64,000 nt of DNA from Halomonas sp. GD1P12 (GCF_025725645.1 NZ_CP107007.1:992001-1056000), one strand, 5' to 3'; shown: positions 50,607 to 59,765, counted from the first letter of the stretch. Program-made: numbers and translations. The notes: generated from the sequence alone by a model not told the origin.

Positions 50607-51161
50607 TTAGCTATTGGCGTCCATTTCTTCGTCGTCCATATCGGCATCGTTTTCCATGCCGGTATCGCTGTTCATGCCGTCATCATTCATTTCTTCGCGA
50701 TCGCCATCACGATCGTAGCCTTCGGCTTCTTCGAGCGCTTCCTGAGTGGCGTTGACACGAATCACGTAGTCATCGTTGTCTTCGTCCATGGTCAGGTCCA
50801 GAGAATCCCACTCGATGGCGACGTCTTTTTCGCCCATGCCAAGGAACCCGCCGACACCCACTACGACCGCTTGAATTTGGCCATCCATATCAATGATCAG
50901 ATCGTTGATGGTACCGATCTCTTCGTCTTCTTCAACGGCGCTGAGTACCGCGTTACCCGTCAGTGCATCAGCGTGGAAGCTGTCTTGCGGCGCGGATGTG
51001 AGGTAGGTGGCGTCCATGTCGTTGGAGTGCTGCATGGTCGCTGAGTTGTCGGACTGCGCGTTCGGCTCGGCGGCGTTGTCGGACTGGGCGTTGGCGCCTG
51101 CAGCGAACATGAAGGCCGGTACCATCAGCGTGCCGAGAAAAGCGGGTTTGATCATTTTCAT
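50607..51161 (-). CDS. exported PRC-barrel-domain protein with acidic tail
   Basis: A 184-residue protein: signal peptide (about 1-24, ending AGANA), a Ser/Asn/Asp linker with repeated AQSDN units, a PRC-barrel domain (NAVLSAVEEDEEIGTINDLIIDMDGQIQAVVVGVGGFLGMGEKDVAIEW) and a C-terminal Asp/Glu/Met-rich tail of 45 residues. Periplasmic or exported PRC-barrel proteins are common in salt-adapted proteobacteria; function unknown. AAGGAG precedes the ATG at 51161, so the longer frame is rejected. The tail is typical of halophilic adaptation. Confidence 0.8.
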   Translation of the reverse strand: MKMIKPAFLGTLMVPAFMFAAGANAQSDNAAEPNAQSDNSATMQHSNDMDATYLTSAPQDSFHADALTGNAVLSAVEEDEEIGTINDLIIDMDGQIQAVVVGVGGFLGMGEKDVAIEWDSLDLTMDEDNDDYVIRVNATQEALEEAEGYDRDGDREEMNDDGMNSDTGMENDADMDDEEMDANS

Positions 51162-51520
51162 TGCGATTGCTCCTTGCGTTCGTAGTAAGGCATGGGCGTT
51201 AACCCGATACCTCAACCTTGAATAGCCACAGCCTCTAAAAACTCGATCGAAAGTGTCTTCAAAAGACAGCTGGCTATTTTCCTGGTAGTAAAACCGCTTC
51301 TTGCTTTACGCCCTGCGTGCCCAAAGGCATATAGGGCGTGTCGTGCGATCAGGCTTGAAACTACGGGGGTAGCTCGTTGATCCTGTCGTGCGCTTTACTG
51401 CGCGGACACTTCTCAAGGTAGACGCTGTGAATGGCTTTGCAATAACTATACACGCTGATTTTTCTAAAAAGCCTTTATTCAATTTTTTTACAGTCGCTTG
51501 AACTGTTTTTTTAATTCAGA
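51162..51520. other. AT-rich intergenic region, 359 bases
   Basis: This gap lies between the start of the PRC-barrel gene and the end of the 2OG oxygenase gene, both on the minus strand. It must hold the PRC-barrel promoter. It contains ACGCCCT/AGGGCGT (51308-51314 and 51333-51339) as a long-loop inverted repeat and the hairpin at 51490. No convincing open frame. Confidence 0.5.
51490..51512 (+). terminator. small plus-strand hairpin with T-run
   Basis: ACAGT-CGCTTGA-ACTGT followed by seven T residues, reading on the plus strand, where no annotated gene ends. It may terminate an unannotated small RNA or be chance in AT-rich DNA. The 5-bp stem is weak. Confidence 0.35.
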
Positions 51521-52189
51521 TTAACGCGCCGGGTCGAGCACGCCGCCTGTCGAGGCGTTGCGCCGGAACCAGCCAGCGATACTGCTTCTTGGGTAGCGAG
51601 TGGGCAGCACCTCGTGAGGGATGGTATCGGAGAGAAAGCAGGCGAAGGTGCCAGCTTCGGGTATTACGCGTGCCACTTCGCGCTCCGACTCCCGGGGGTC
51701 GAAAATCACCATTTCGCCGCCGCCGTCACTGGGCCACTCTGGCGTCAGGTAACCCACCGTCGAGACCACCCGGTTGGCGCGGCCGCGAAAGCTGTCCAAA
51801 TGGCGCTTGTAGAAGGCGCCGGTCGGGTAGTGAGCGAAGTGCGCCTCGTACTCGAAGAGTCCCAAAAATAGCGTCTGGTTGAGGGCGACCTGCAGGCGCT
51901 GCATGGCGCTTAGGTACACGCGCTGCGCTTCGCTTTCCCGGTTCAGCCAGTGGATGGCGTCGCCGCGAATGTCCTTGCGAAGATGGTGCTCGCGCCCACG
52001 GCCGATCCCCGCTTCCTCGAGCGCCTGGGCGTCCTTGAGCCGGAAAAGCTCCTGCTCCAGAGATTGACAAAGACCCGCGTCGATCACCCCCTTGCCTACG
52101 TACCAGCCCTGTTCGACCAGTGCATCGATCAGCTCGCCTTCGGCGCGCGAGTCAAACGCCTCGACGGGGGAAAGGTGGGCGTGCGTCAT
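51521..52189 (-). CDS. 2OG-Fe(II) oxygenase (prolyl-4-hydroxylase-like)
   Basis: A 222-residue dioxygenase of the P4Hc type. The iron triad is visible: His-x-Asp in YKRHLDSF and a distal His in IPHEVLPT, followed by the 2-oxoglutarate-binding Arg in RYPRSSIAGWF. Bacterial members hydroxylate protein side chains. Its ATG overlaps the NudL stop (ATGA), so it is translationally coupled to a Nudix enzyme. Substrate unknown. Confidence 0.85.
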   Translation of the reverse strand: MTHAHLSPVEAFDSRAEGELIDALVEQGWYVGKGVIDAGLCQSLEQELFRLKDAQALEEAGIGRGREHHLRKDIRGDAIHWLNRESEAQRVYLSAMQRLQVALNQTLFLGLFEYEAHFAHYPTGAFYKRHLDSFRGRANRVVSTVGYLTPEWPSDGGGEMVIFDPRESEREVARVIPEAGTFACFLSDTIPHEVLPTRYPRSSIAGWFRRNASTGGVLDPAR

Positions 52190-52854
52190 GATCTGCTCCG
52201 GCGTTGTGGGGCGACGTCGATATCGGCTTTTTTAGGCGTGCGCTGAGTGCGGGGCGGGTGGTGTTTGAGCGTGCCAGCCGGGCGCTGATAGAGGTCGATC
52301 TCCATGCCGAAGCCCTTGGCCAGAAGCTCGACCAGCATCATCGCAGAAAGCCCCCAGATGACGTGATCGTCGATCTGGTAGCTCGGTACGTAGTGGGCAA
52401 CGCCGTCCACGTCGATGACATCGGTGTAGGTTCTTTTATCGTCCAGGAAGTGGCTCAAGGGCACTTCGAAAATGGCGTCGAGCTCATTGGGGTCGGCTTT
52501 CAAGTCGAGATCCGGTGCGATGATGCCGACCCAAGGCGTCACGCAGAGCCCATGCAGCGAAATGACGTCGGAAAGCTGGCCGATACGCTCTACCTGATCG
52601 GGCGCCAAAGCGATCTCCTCTTCGGCTTCGCGCAGCGCCGTGTGATAGAGATCCCGGTCGCCGGGTTCGCGCTTGCCGCCGGGAAATGCCACCTGTCCGC
52701 TGTGGGTCGAGAGATGGCGCGCGCGGCGCGTGAACAAAAGCGTAGGCTCGGGACGGTCGACGATCGGCAGCAGTACCGCCGCCTGTAAAAGTTTGGCGCG
52801 GCTCAACTCTTTTGGTCGATAGTGTTGCAGCTCTTTACGTAGTTTCTCTAACAT
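52186..52854 (-). CDS. Nudix CoA pyrophosphatase (NudL-like)
   Basis: A 222-residue Nudix hydrolase: LSTHSGQVAFPGGKREPGDRDLYHTALREAEEEIAL contains both the family UPF0035 motif (HSGQVAFPGG) and the Nudix box. This combination marks CoA pyrophosphatases. The ATG at 52854 is chosen; the longer frame overlaps the promoter region of the divergent Nudix gene. It ends inside the 2OG oxygenase start. Confidence 0.85.
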   Translation of the reverse strand: MLEKLRKELQHYRPKELSRAKLLQAAVLLPIVDRPEPTLLFTRRARHLSTHSGQVAFPGGKREPGDRDLYHTALREAEEEIALAPDQVERIGQLSDVISLHGLCVTPWVGIIAPDLDLKADPNELDAIFEVPLSHFLDDKRTYTDVIDVDGVAHYVPSYQIDDHVIWGLSAMMLVELLAKGFGMEIDLYQRPAGTLKHHPPRTQRTPKKADIDVAPQRRSRS

Positions 52855-52936
52855 GGCGTTTCCGTCGAATGTGCGCTCGAAAGGGCAGTCGGCACCGGGT
52901 CGATCGCCACACCTTATCAGCAGTTGAGATGCCAAC

Positions 52937-53494
52937 ATGAATTTTTGTAGCCAGTGCGGTGAAAAAGTCCGCTTTGCCGTGCCCGAAGGCGACGACCGCC
53001 CGCGCTACCTGTGCGACGCCTGCGGCACGATCCACTACCAGAACCCGCGTATCGTGGCGGGCACGCTGCCGGTCAAGGGCGACAAGGTGCTGTTGTGCAA
53101 GCGCGCGATCTCTCCGCGCAAGGGCTACTGGACGCTACCCGCCGGCTACATGGAGAACGCCGAAACCACCCGCGAGGCCGGCCTTCGCGAAACCCGAGAA
53201 GAGGCCAAGGCCGAGGTCGAGATCGAAAGTCTCTACACGCTCATCGACCTGACCCATATCAACCAGGTCTACATGATCTTTCTGGCCGAGCTCGAAGGCG
53301 AATTCGGCGCCGGCGAAGAGAGCCTCGAGGTGGCGCTGTTCGCCGAGCAGGACATCCCCTGGAGCGAGCTTGCCTTTCCCACTATCGAGCGCACGCTCAA
53401 GCACTTCTTCGAGGACCGCGAAAGCGGCCGCTTCCCGCTACACATGAGCACCATCACCCCGGAAGATCGCGAGCGCTATTTCGGCAGCGCCTGA
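52937..53494 (+). CDS. Nudix hydrolase with N-terminal zinc ribbon
   Basis: A 185-residue protein. Cys4, Cys7, Cys26 and Cys29 make a zinc ribbon, followed by a Nudix domain with box GYMENAETTREAGLRETREEAKAEV. Such enzymes (NudC/YjaD-like or ADP-ribose/NADH types) hydrolyse nucleotide diphosphate derivatives; the exact substrate is open. It is divergent from the NudL gene, 82 bases apart. Confidence 0.85.
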   Translation: MNFCSQCGEKVRFAVPEGDDRPRYLCDACGTIHYQNPRIVAGTLPVKGDKVLLCKRAISPRKGYWTLPAGYMENAETTREAGLRETREEAKAEVEIESLYTLIDLTHINQVYMIFLAELEGEFGAGEESLEVALFAEQDIPWSELAFPTIERTLKHFFEDRESGRFPLHMSTITPEDRERYFGSA

Positions 53495-53649
53495 GGCGCT
53501 CGGCTAATAACGGTTTCGCCGGTGTGAACGATTGCTCTAAAAGTCGGACGTACGCCCATGGTCGCGGATTAGTGCCGACAAGGCTCTGGCGCGGGTTCGC
53601 AGTCGATCGGTTTTTATAGGCGTTTTCACGATGATGACCAGGCCACGCC

Positions 53650-54600
53650 ATGGATAAATTCGAGGTCAAGCTGGACCAGGCTGCCCGAGCGGCCTGGCTC
53701 TCCTACGTCGGTGGGCTGACCCAGGACGACATCGCCGCTCAGCTGGGGGTCTCGCGCCCGGGCGTGCAGCGCCTGCTCTCCCTGGCCCGCCAGGAGGGGC
53801 TGATCAAGGTGCAGATCGATCACCCCATTTCGTCGTGCATGGCGCTGGGCCGGGCGCTTGGCGAGCGCTTCGGGCTTGGCTACTGCGACGTGGTGCCGGC
53901 TCAGACCGGCGCCCCGGAAAGCGCGGCGTTTTATCTGGCAGTGGCCGGTGCCCGTCGCCTTGCCCATTTCGTGGAGCAGAGCGAGCCCTTGACGCTGGCG
54001 CTGGGCGCCGGGCGTTCGGTGCGCGCCACCGTCGAGGCGCTGGGGCGTATCGAGCGCGCCCAGCACCGCTTTGTGTCGCTGATCGGCAACGTCGCCCGGG
54101 ACGGCTCGGCCAACCGGTTCGATGCGGTGATGGCGCTGGCGGACAAGACCGGCGGCGAGCGCTTCTTGCTGCCGGCGCCGGTGGTGGCGCAGTCCATCGA
54201 GGAGAAGCGCGCGCTGCTCGACCAGCGCCTGTTCAAGGCGATCGGCGAGGTCGCGGCGGCCGCCAAAGCGGCATTCATCGGGGTGGGGCGCATCGATGGC
54301 CAGGCAACCCTTTATCAGGATCACTTTATCAGCCAGGCCGAGCTCGACGAGCTGTTGGCGCTCGAGGCGGTGGGCGAGCTTCTGGGCTGGCCGCTCAACC
54401 AGCAGGGCGAGCTGATCGAGTGCTCGATCACCCGGCGTGTCACCAGCCTTCCACTCGCGGCGTTTTCCCAGCAGACGATGGTGGCGATCGCTGGCGGGCG
54501 CGACAAGGGGCCGGCGATTCTGGCCGCGCTGCGCGGCGGCTGGCTCAAGGGGCTGATCACCGACGAAGCCGCTGCGCGCTACGTGCTCGAGGCGCCGTGA
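53650..54600 (+). CDS. SorC/DeoR-type sugar-responsive regulator
   Basis: A 316-residue SorC-family regulator: HTH at residues about 20-55 (GGLTQDDIAAQLGVSRPGVQRLLSLARQEGLIKVQI), then a sugar-phosphate-binding effector domain (LGAGRSVRATVEAL and FIGVGRIDG). It precedes the polyol ABC operon by 160 bases and probably controls it through the palindrome at 54696. Likely inducer: a phosphorylated polyol or ketose. Confidence 0.87.
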   Translation: MDKFEVKLDQAARAAWLSYVGGLTQDDIAAQLGVSRPGVQRLLSLARQEGLIKVQIDHPISSCMALGRALGERFGLGYCDVVPAQTGAPESAAFYLAVAGARRLAHFVEQSEPLTLALGAGRSVRATVEALGRIERAQHRFVSLIGNVARDGSANRFDAVMALADKTGGERFLLPAPVVAQSIEEKRALLDQRLFKAIGEVAAAAKAAFIGVGRIDGQATLYQDHFISQAELDELLALEAVGELLGWPLNQQGELIECSITRRVTSLPLAAFSQQTMVAIAGGRDKGPAILAALRGGWLKGLITDEAAARYVLEAP

Positions 54601-54689
54601 CCCCCTTGTCTTGACGGGCGTGGCGATCGCCTGGCGGTGTTAGCGTAAAGTCTTAGCCCGCGGGCTTTGCTTTTTTTTGCGTTAAAGCC

Positions 54690-54712
54690 GATCATTTGTT
54701 CGAACAATGATC
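54690..54712 (+). promoter_or_regulatory. palindrome before the polyol operon, likely SorC operator
   Basis: The core TTGTTCGAACAA (54696-54707) is a perfect 12-base palindrome, extended by GATCAT/ATGATC arms with one extra base on the left. It lies 54 bases before the binding-protein start and directly after the regulator gene. Confidence 0.7.
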
Positions 54713-54760
54713 AAAAACATCAGCGCTATAACAAGACAATATCCGCTCAAGGAGTGCCGT

Positions 54761-56080
54761 ATGCGTTTCGCCCCTCATTGGCCGCTTTGCGCGCTGGCCG
54801 CCGGTATCGCGCTGGCGGGTCAGGCCCAGGCCCAAACCGAAATCACCGTGGCCACCGTCAACAACAACGACATGGTCATCATGCAGAGTTTGACCGACGC
54901 GTTCGAAAGCGAGCACCCGGACATCACCCTGGACTGGGTGGTGCTCGAGGAGAACGTGCTGCGCCAGCGCATGACCACCGATATCGCCACCGGCGGTGGC
55001 CAGTTCGACGTCATGACCATCGGCGCTTATGAGGCACCGATCTGGGCCGAGCGCGAGTGGCTGGCCCCGCTGGACGACCTGCCGAGTGACTACGACATCG
55101 ATGACCTGCTGGGCTCGGTGCGCGACGGCCTGAGCTTGAACGGCACGCCGTTCGCGCTGCCGTTCTACGCCGAAAGCTCGATGATGTATTTCCGCAAGGA
55201 TCTGTTCGAGCAGGCCGGCATCGAGATGCCGGATCAGCCCACCTGGGATCAGGTGCGCGACTGGGCAGAGCAGCTGCACGGCAGCGAAGAGGGGCTGGCG
55301 GGGATCTGCCTGCGCGGCAAGCCCGGCTGGGGCGAGAACATGGCGTTCGTGACCACCCTGGTCAACACCTACGGCGGGCGCTGGTTCGACGAGCAGTGGC
55401 AGCCCGAGCTCACTTCCGAGCCCTGGCAGAACGCCATCGAATTCTATGTCGATCTGTTGGGTAATTACGGGCCGCCCGGGGCGAGCTCCAACGGCTTCAA
55501 CGAGAACCTGGCGCTCTTTGCCCGCGGCAACTGCGCCATGTGGGTCGACGCCACCTCCGCCGCCGGCAAGCTTTACGACCCGGACGAGTCGAGCGTGGCC
55601 GACAACCTGGGCTTTGCGCCGGCGCCGGTGGCCGAAACGCCCAAGGGCTCGCACTGGCTCTGGACCTGGGCACTGGCGATCCCGGCCTCCTCGGAGAAAA
55701 AGGACGCCGCCAAGGAGTTCATCACCTGGGCGACCTCGAAAGCGTACATCGAGCTGGTCGGTGAGACCGAGGGCTGGACCAGCGTGCCGCCAGGCACCCG
55801 CGCGTCGACCTACGCCAACGCGCAGTATCAGGACGCGGCGCCGTTTGCCGATTTCGTGCTGCAGGCGATTCAGGACGCCGACCCCACCGACTCGACCCTC
55901 GAGCCCAACCCCTATACCGGGGTGCAGATCGTCAACATCCCCGAGTTCCAGTCGATCGGCACTCAGGTCGGCCAGAGCATCGCCGCCGCGCTCACCGGCG
56001 ACACCAGCGTCGAGCAGGCCCTCGATAGCGCCCAGCGCGCCACCGAGCGCACCATGCAACGCGCCGGCTACTACGACTGA
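54761..56080 (+). CDS. polyol ABC transporter substrate-binding protein
   Basis: A 439-residue extracellular binding protein (family 1): signal peptide about 1-24 (ending AQA), then MDNDMVIMQSLTDAFE-type opening and WVDATSAAGKLYDP. It resembles SmoE/MtlE-type sorbitol/mannitol binding proteins. CAAGGAG precedes the ATG at 54761; 18 upstream codons are excluded by the signal peptide. First gene of the transporter operon. Confidence 0.87.
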   Translation: MRFAPHWPLCALAAGIALAGQAQAQTEITVATVNNNDMVIMQSLTDAFESEHPDITLDWVVLEENVLRQRMTTDIATGGGQFDVMTIGAYEAPIWAEREWLAPLDDLPSDYDIDDLLGSVRDGLSLNGTPFALPFYAESSMMYFRKDLFEQAGIEMPDQPTWDQVRDWAEQLHGSEEGLAGICLRGKPGWGENMAFVTTLVNTYGGRWFDEQWQPELTSEPWQNAIEFYVDLLGNYGPPGASSNGFNENLALFARGNCAMWVDATSAAGKLYDPDESSVADNLGFAPAPVAETPKGSHWLWTWALAIPASSEKKDAAKEFITWATSKAYIELVGETEGWTSVPPGTRASTYANAQYQDAAPFADFVLQAIQDADPTDSTLEPNPYTGVQIVNIPEFQSIGTQVGQSIAAALTGDTSVEQALDSAQRATERTMQRAGYYD

Positions 56081-56140
56081 CCCTCAGGCGCCCGCCAAGC
56101 GGGCCCCTTTTCGTTTCCACGTTTGCGGGCAGGGGTTGTT

Positions 56141-57031
56141 ATGACCAGAACACGTGCATCGGGCCGCAGGGTCGGCGGATTCAGGACGCTGTCGCTCCAG
56201 GCGCCCGCCGTCACGCTGCTGCTTTTATGGATGCTGATACCGCTGGGGATGACCGTCTGGTTCTCTTTCCAGCGCTATAACCTTTTGATGCCGGGGATGA
56301 CCGGCTTCGCCGGGTTCGAAAACTACGAGTACCTGCTCACCGACCCGGCGCTGTGGTCCGCCATGGGCACCACGCTTTTGCTGGTGGGCTGGGTGCTCGC
56401 TATTACCGTGGTCGGCGGCACGCTTTTGGCGGTGCTTTTCCAGCAGCCGTTTTTGGGCCGGGGCGTGGCTCGGGTATTGGCGATTTCGCCGTTTTTCGTC
56501 ATGCCCACGGTAAGCGCCTTGGTGTGGAAAAACATGATGATGCACCCCTCGAGCGGGGTGCTGGCCTGGCTTTCCAGTCAGTTCGGCCTGCCAGCGATCG
56601 ACTGGTTCTCGTCGCTCCCATTGACCTCGATCATCATCATCGTCGCCTGGCAGTGGCTGCCCTTTGCGCTGTTGATTCTGCTCACCGCGCTCCAGTCGCT
56701 GGACGAGGACCAGGTCGAGGCGGCACGCATGGACGGCGCGGGGCCGGTGGCGATCTTTTTCTACATCACGCTGCCGCACCTCAAGCGGGCGATCAGCGTG
56801 GTGATCATGATCGAGATGATCTTTTTGCTCACGATCTTCGCCGAGATTTTCGTCACCACCTCCGGCGGGCCCGGGCTTGCCACCACCAATCTGGCGTACC
56901 TGATCTATATCCGGGCGCTGCTGGATTTCGATGTCGGCATCGCCTCCGCCGGCGGGGTAGTCGCCATCATTCTGGCCAATATCGTGGCGATCTTTCTGGT
57001 GCGCATGGTCGCCAAGAACCTGGATGACTGA
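56141..57031 (+). CDS. polyol ABC transporter permease 1
   Basis: A 296-residue, six-helix permease of the MalF/SmoF type, with the EAA loop LDEDQVEAARMDGAGPVAIFFYITLPHLK that contacts the ATPase. AGGGG precedes the ATG at 56141. Its last 16 bases plus stop are duplicated immediately downstream (57015-57046). Confidence 0.88.
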   Translation: MTRTRASGRRVGGFRTLSLQAPAVTLLLLWMLIPLGMTVWFSFQRYNLLMPGMTGFAGFENYEYLLTDPALWSAMGTTLLLVGWVLAITVVGGTLLAVLFQQPFLGRGVARVLAISPFFVMPTVSALVWKNMMMHPSSGVLAWLSSQFGLPAIDWFSSLPLTSIIIIVAWQWLPFALLILLTALQSLDEDQVEAARMDGAGPVAIFFYITLPHLKRAISVVIMIEMIFLLTIFAEIFVTTSGGPGLATTNLAYLIYIRALLDFDVGIASAGGVVAIILANIVAIFLVRMVAKNLDD

Positions 57032-57046
57032 GAACCTGGATGACTG
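57015..57046 (+). repeat. 16-bp tandem duplication at the permease stop
   Basis: AGAACCTGGATGACTG occurs twice back to back (57015-57030 and 57031-57046). The first copy ends the permease gene (stop TGA 57029-57031); the second lies in the gap and creates an extra 5-codon ORF (ATG 57049) whose TGA overlaps the next start. A recent slippage duplication that did not disturb the frame. Confidence 0.85.
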
Positions 57047-57062
57047 ACATGAGCGATTATTC

Positions 57063-57911
57063 ATGAGTACGCCCAATTCCTACACCGCCCCCGGCGGCTC
57101 GGGTCGTTTCAAGCGGCTGTTGCTTGCGTTGCTGGCCTGGGCGGTCGCGCTGGTGATCTTCTTTCCCATCCTCTGGATGGTGCTCACCGGCTTCAAGACC
57201 GAAACCGCGGCGATCGCCGACCCAAGCTTCATTTTCTCGCCCACGCTCGAAAGCTACCAGGCGGTGCAGGCGCGCTCGGGCTACGCGCGCTTTGCGCTCA
57301 ACAGCGTCGCGGTCGCCTTCGGCTCTACTGCGCTGGCGCTTTTGATCGCCATTCCCTCGGCCTACGCCATGGCGTTTTTACCCACCCGGCGTACCAAGGG
57401 CACGCTACTGTGGATGCTCTCGACCAAGATGCTGCCGCCGGTCGGCGTGCTGGTGCCGATCTACCTGATCTTTCGCGACGTCGGGCTTCTGGACACGCGC
57501 ACCGGGCTGATTCTCGTCTATACCCTGATGAACCTGCCCATCGTGGTCTGGATGCTCTACACCTTCTTCAAGGACATGCCGCGGGACATCCTCGAAGCCG
57601 GGCGGATGGACGGCGCCTCCACGCTTCAGGAGGTGGTGTATCTGCTCTTGCCGCTGACGCTGCCCGGCATCGCCTCCACGGGGCTATTGTCGGTCATTCT
57701 GAGCTGGAACGAGGCGTTCTGGAGCCTCAACCTGACCTCGTCCAAGGCCGCTCCCTTGACCGCCTACATCGCTTCGTTTTCAAGCCCCGAAGGGCTTTTC
57801 TGGGCCAAGCTCTCGGCGGCCTCGACCATGGCGATCGCGCCGATTCTGATCCTTGGCTGGATGACCCAAAAACAGATGGTCCGTGGCCTGACCTTCGGCG
57901 CCGTCAAGTAA
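57063..57911 (+). CDS. polyol ABC transporter permease 2
   Basis: A 282-residue, six-helix permease of the MalG/SmoG type with the EAA loop DILEAGRMDGASTLQEVVYLLLPLTLPGI. The start has no strong ribosome-binding site of its own; the upstream mini-ORF ends in TCATGA, so re-initiation by coupling is possible. The ATPase gene follows 10 bases later. Confidence 0.88.
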   Translation: MSTPNSYTAPGGSGRFKRLLLALLAWAVALVIFFPILWMVLTGFKTETAAIADPSFIFSPTLESYQAVQARSGYARFALNSVAVAFGSTALALLIAIPSAYAMAFLPTRRTKGTLLWMLSTKMLPPVGVLVPIYLIFRDVGLLDTRTGLILVYTLMNLPIVVWMLYTFFKDMPRDILEAGRMDGASTLQEVVYLLLPLTLPGIASTGLLSVILSWNEAFWSLNLTSSKAAPLTAYIASFSSPEGLFWAKLSAASTMAIAPILILGWMTQKQMVRGLTFGAVK

Positions 57912-57921
57912 GGAGTTTTTC

Positions 57922-59079
57922 ATGGCAACGCTTGCCCTCCACAACATCGACAAACGCTTTGGCGACACCGAGGTCATCAAGGGGGTCAACCTTGACGTCG
58001 AGGACCGCGAGTTCGTGGTGTTCGTCGGCCCCTCCGGCTGCGGCAAATCTACCCTGATGCGCATGATCGCCGGGCTCGAAAGCGCCACCAGCGGCGATAT
58101 CCTGATCGATGGCGAGCGCATGAACGATATCGGCCCCGCCGACCGGGGCCTGGCCATGGTGTTTCAAAGCTATGCGCTCTACCCGCACATGAGCGTGGCG
58201 GACAACATGGGCTTCTCCATGCGTCTGGCCGGGGTGCCCAAGGCGCAGCGCCGCGCCCGGGTGCTCGAGGCAGCGAAGATCCTGCAGCTCGAACCGCTTC
58301 TTGATCGAAAGCCCCGAGCGCTCTCCGGCGGCCAGCGCCAGCGGGTCGCCATCGGCCGGGCGATCGTTCGAAACCCCAGCATCTTTTTGTTCGACGAGCC
58401 GCTGTCGAACCTGGACGCCGCGCTCAGAGTGCAGATGCGCATCGAGCTCGCCAGGCTCCACGAAGAACTCGACGCCACGATGATCTACGTCACCCACGAC
58501 CAGATCGAGGCGATGACCATGGCGGACAAGATCGTCGTGCTTCACGACGGCGTGGTCGAGCAGGTGGGCTCGCCCATGGCGCTTTATCATCACCCGCGAA
58601 ACCGCTTCGTGGCAGGGTTCATCGGCTCGCCGAAGATGAACTTCTTCGCGGTGACGGTGGTGTCCGCCGGCGCGGACGGCGTCGAAGTGACGCTGCCCGG
58701 CGGCGCTGCCTGCCGGGTACCGGTCAACGGCGAAGGCGTCGCGCCCGGCGCTACGCTCGAGCTTGGGGTGCGCCCGGAGCACCTCTCGATCGAGGCGGCC
58801 GGCACGCTCGGCGGGCGCATTCAGGTGCTGGAGCGCCTGGGCGGGCAAACCTCGCTCTACGTCGAGATGGAGGGCCAGCTTCTGACGATCATGGCCGACG
58901 GCGACGTTGCCTACCGCGTGAATGACACGGTGCGTTTCGGCTTCGACGCGCGCCGAGCGCACCTGTTCGACCCAAAAGGAGTTGCGCTCGAAAGCCTGGA
59001 AGCGCACCCGCTGGCCGCGCTCACACGCCAGGACAACCGTGCCGAGGCCGGTACCCAAAGCGAGGAGGCGGCGCCATGA
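57922..59079 (+). CDS. polyol ABC transporter ATP-binding protein (UgpC/MalK type)
   Basis: A 385-residue ATPase: Walker A GPSGCGKST (36-44), Q-loop FQSYALYPH, signature LSGGQRQR and Walker B LFDEPLSNLDA, then the TOBE/regulatory domain from about 240. It drives the two permeases. The stop overlaps the HAD gene start (ATGA). Confidence 0.92.
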   Translation: MATLALHNIDKRFGDTEVIKGVNLDVEDREFVVFVGPSGCGKSTLMRMIAGLESATSGDILIDGERMNDIGPADRGLAMVFQSYALYPHMSVADNMGFSMRLAGVPKAQRRARVLEAAKILQLEPLLDRKPRALSGGQRQRVAIGRAIVRNPSIFLFDEPLSNLDAALRVQMRIELARLHEELDATMIYVTHDQIEAMTMADKIVVLHDGVVEQVGSPMALYHHPRNRFVAGFIGSPKMNFFAVTVVSAGADGVEVTLPGGAACRVPVNGEGVAPGATLELGVRPEHLSIEAAGTLGGRIQVLERLGGQTSLYVEMEGQLLTIMADGDVAYRVNDTVRFGFDARRAHLFDPKGVALESLEAHPLAALTRQDNRAEAGTQSEEAAP

Positions 59080-59765
59080 GGGCCGTTATCTTCGACTGCG
59101 ACGGGGTGCTGGTGGACAGCGAAATCCTCGCCGAGCATACCCTGCAAACACATCTTCAAGCGTGGCTGCCAGACGTGGACGTCGCCGCCGAGCTGAATCA
59201 GGCGCTCGGGATGACCACCGCTAACATCATCGCTCACCTGCAGACGCTGAGCCGCCATACGCTTGCCTTTGACGCCGTCGACCAGGTGGACGCGGCCATC
59301 GAGGCACGTTTGAGCCGTGAACTGCGCGCCATCGAAGGTGCGAGTGAGGCGATCACAGCGTGCCTTCACGTCACCGCCGTGGTCTCCAACAGTCACCGCC
59401 GCCGGGTCGAGGCCTCGCTTGCCGCCACGGGGCTCGACAGGGTGCTCGATGGGGCGCTGATCGTGACCGCCGAGCAGGTGGCAAACCCCAAGCCCGCGCC
59501 GGACCTTTACCTGCTGGCGGCAAGAAAACTCGAGCTACCACCTCAGGCGTGCCTGGCGGTGGAGGATAGCGTGGCCGGCGTGCGTGCCGCCGTTGCCGCC
59601 GGGCTGACCGTGGTCGGTTTCGTCGGGGCCAGCCACCTGGACGAGCGCCAGGCCGAGCGGCTACGCGACGCCGGTGCCTGGCGGGTGATGGTGCGCTTTG
59701 ATGAGCTCGGCGCGCTCGTCGCGTCCTGGAGCGACGACGCGATGACTGCCAGCTCTTCGGCGTAA
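59076..59765 (+). CDS. HAD-family phosphatase
   Basis: A 229-residue HAD hydrolase (subfamily IA, beta-phosphoglucomutase/phosphatase type): catalytic FDCDGVLVDSE (Asp7, Asp9), Thr/Ser in AVVSNSHRRRVE, Lys in NPKPAPDLYLLAA, and acidic loop AVEDSVAGVRAA. It is translationally coupled to the transporter ATPase and sits before the polyol dehydrogenase, so it may remove phosphate from a polyol phosphate. Confidence 0.87.
   Translation: MRAVIFDCDGVLVDSEILAEHTLQTHLQAWLPDVDVAAELNQALGMTTANIIAHLQTLSRHTLAFDAVDQVDAAIEARLSRELRAIEGASEAITACLHVTAVVSNSHRRRVEASLAATGLDRVLDGALIVTAEQVANPKPAPDLYLLAARKLELPPQACLAVEDSVAGVRAAVAAGLTVVGFVGASHLDERQAERLRDAGAWRVMVRFDELGALVASWSDDAMTASSSA

Noticed and set aside
54692..56059. 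455-codon minus-strand frame
   Set aside because: Antisense to the ABC binding protein, Gly/Arg/His-rich, no family resemblance.
57904..59058. 384-codon minus-strand frame
   Set aside because: Antisense to the ABC ATPase with all its motifs on the plus strand.
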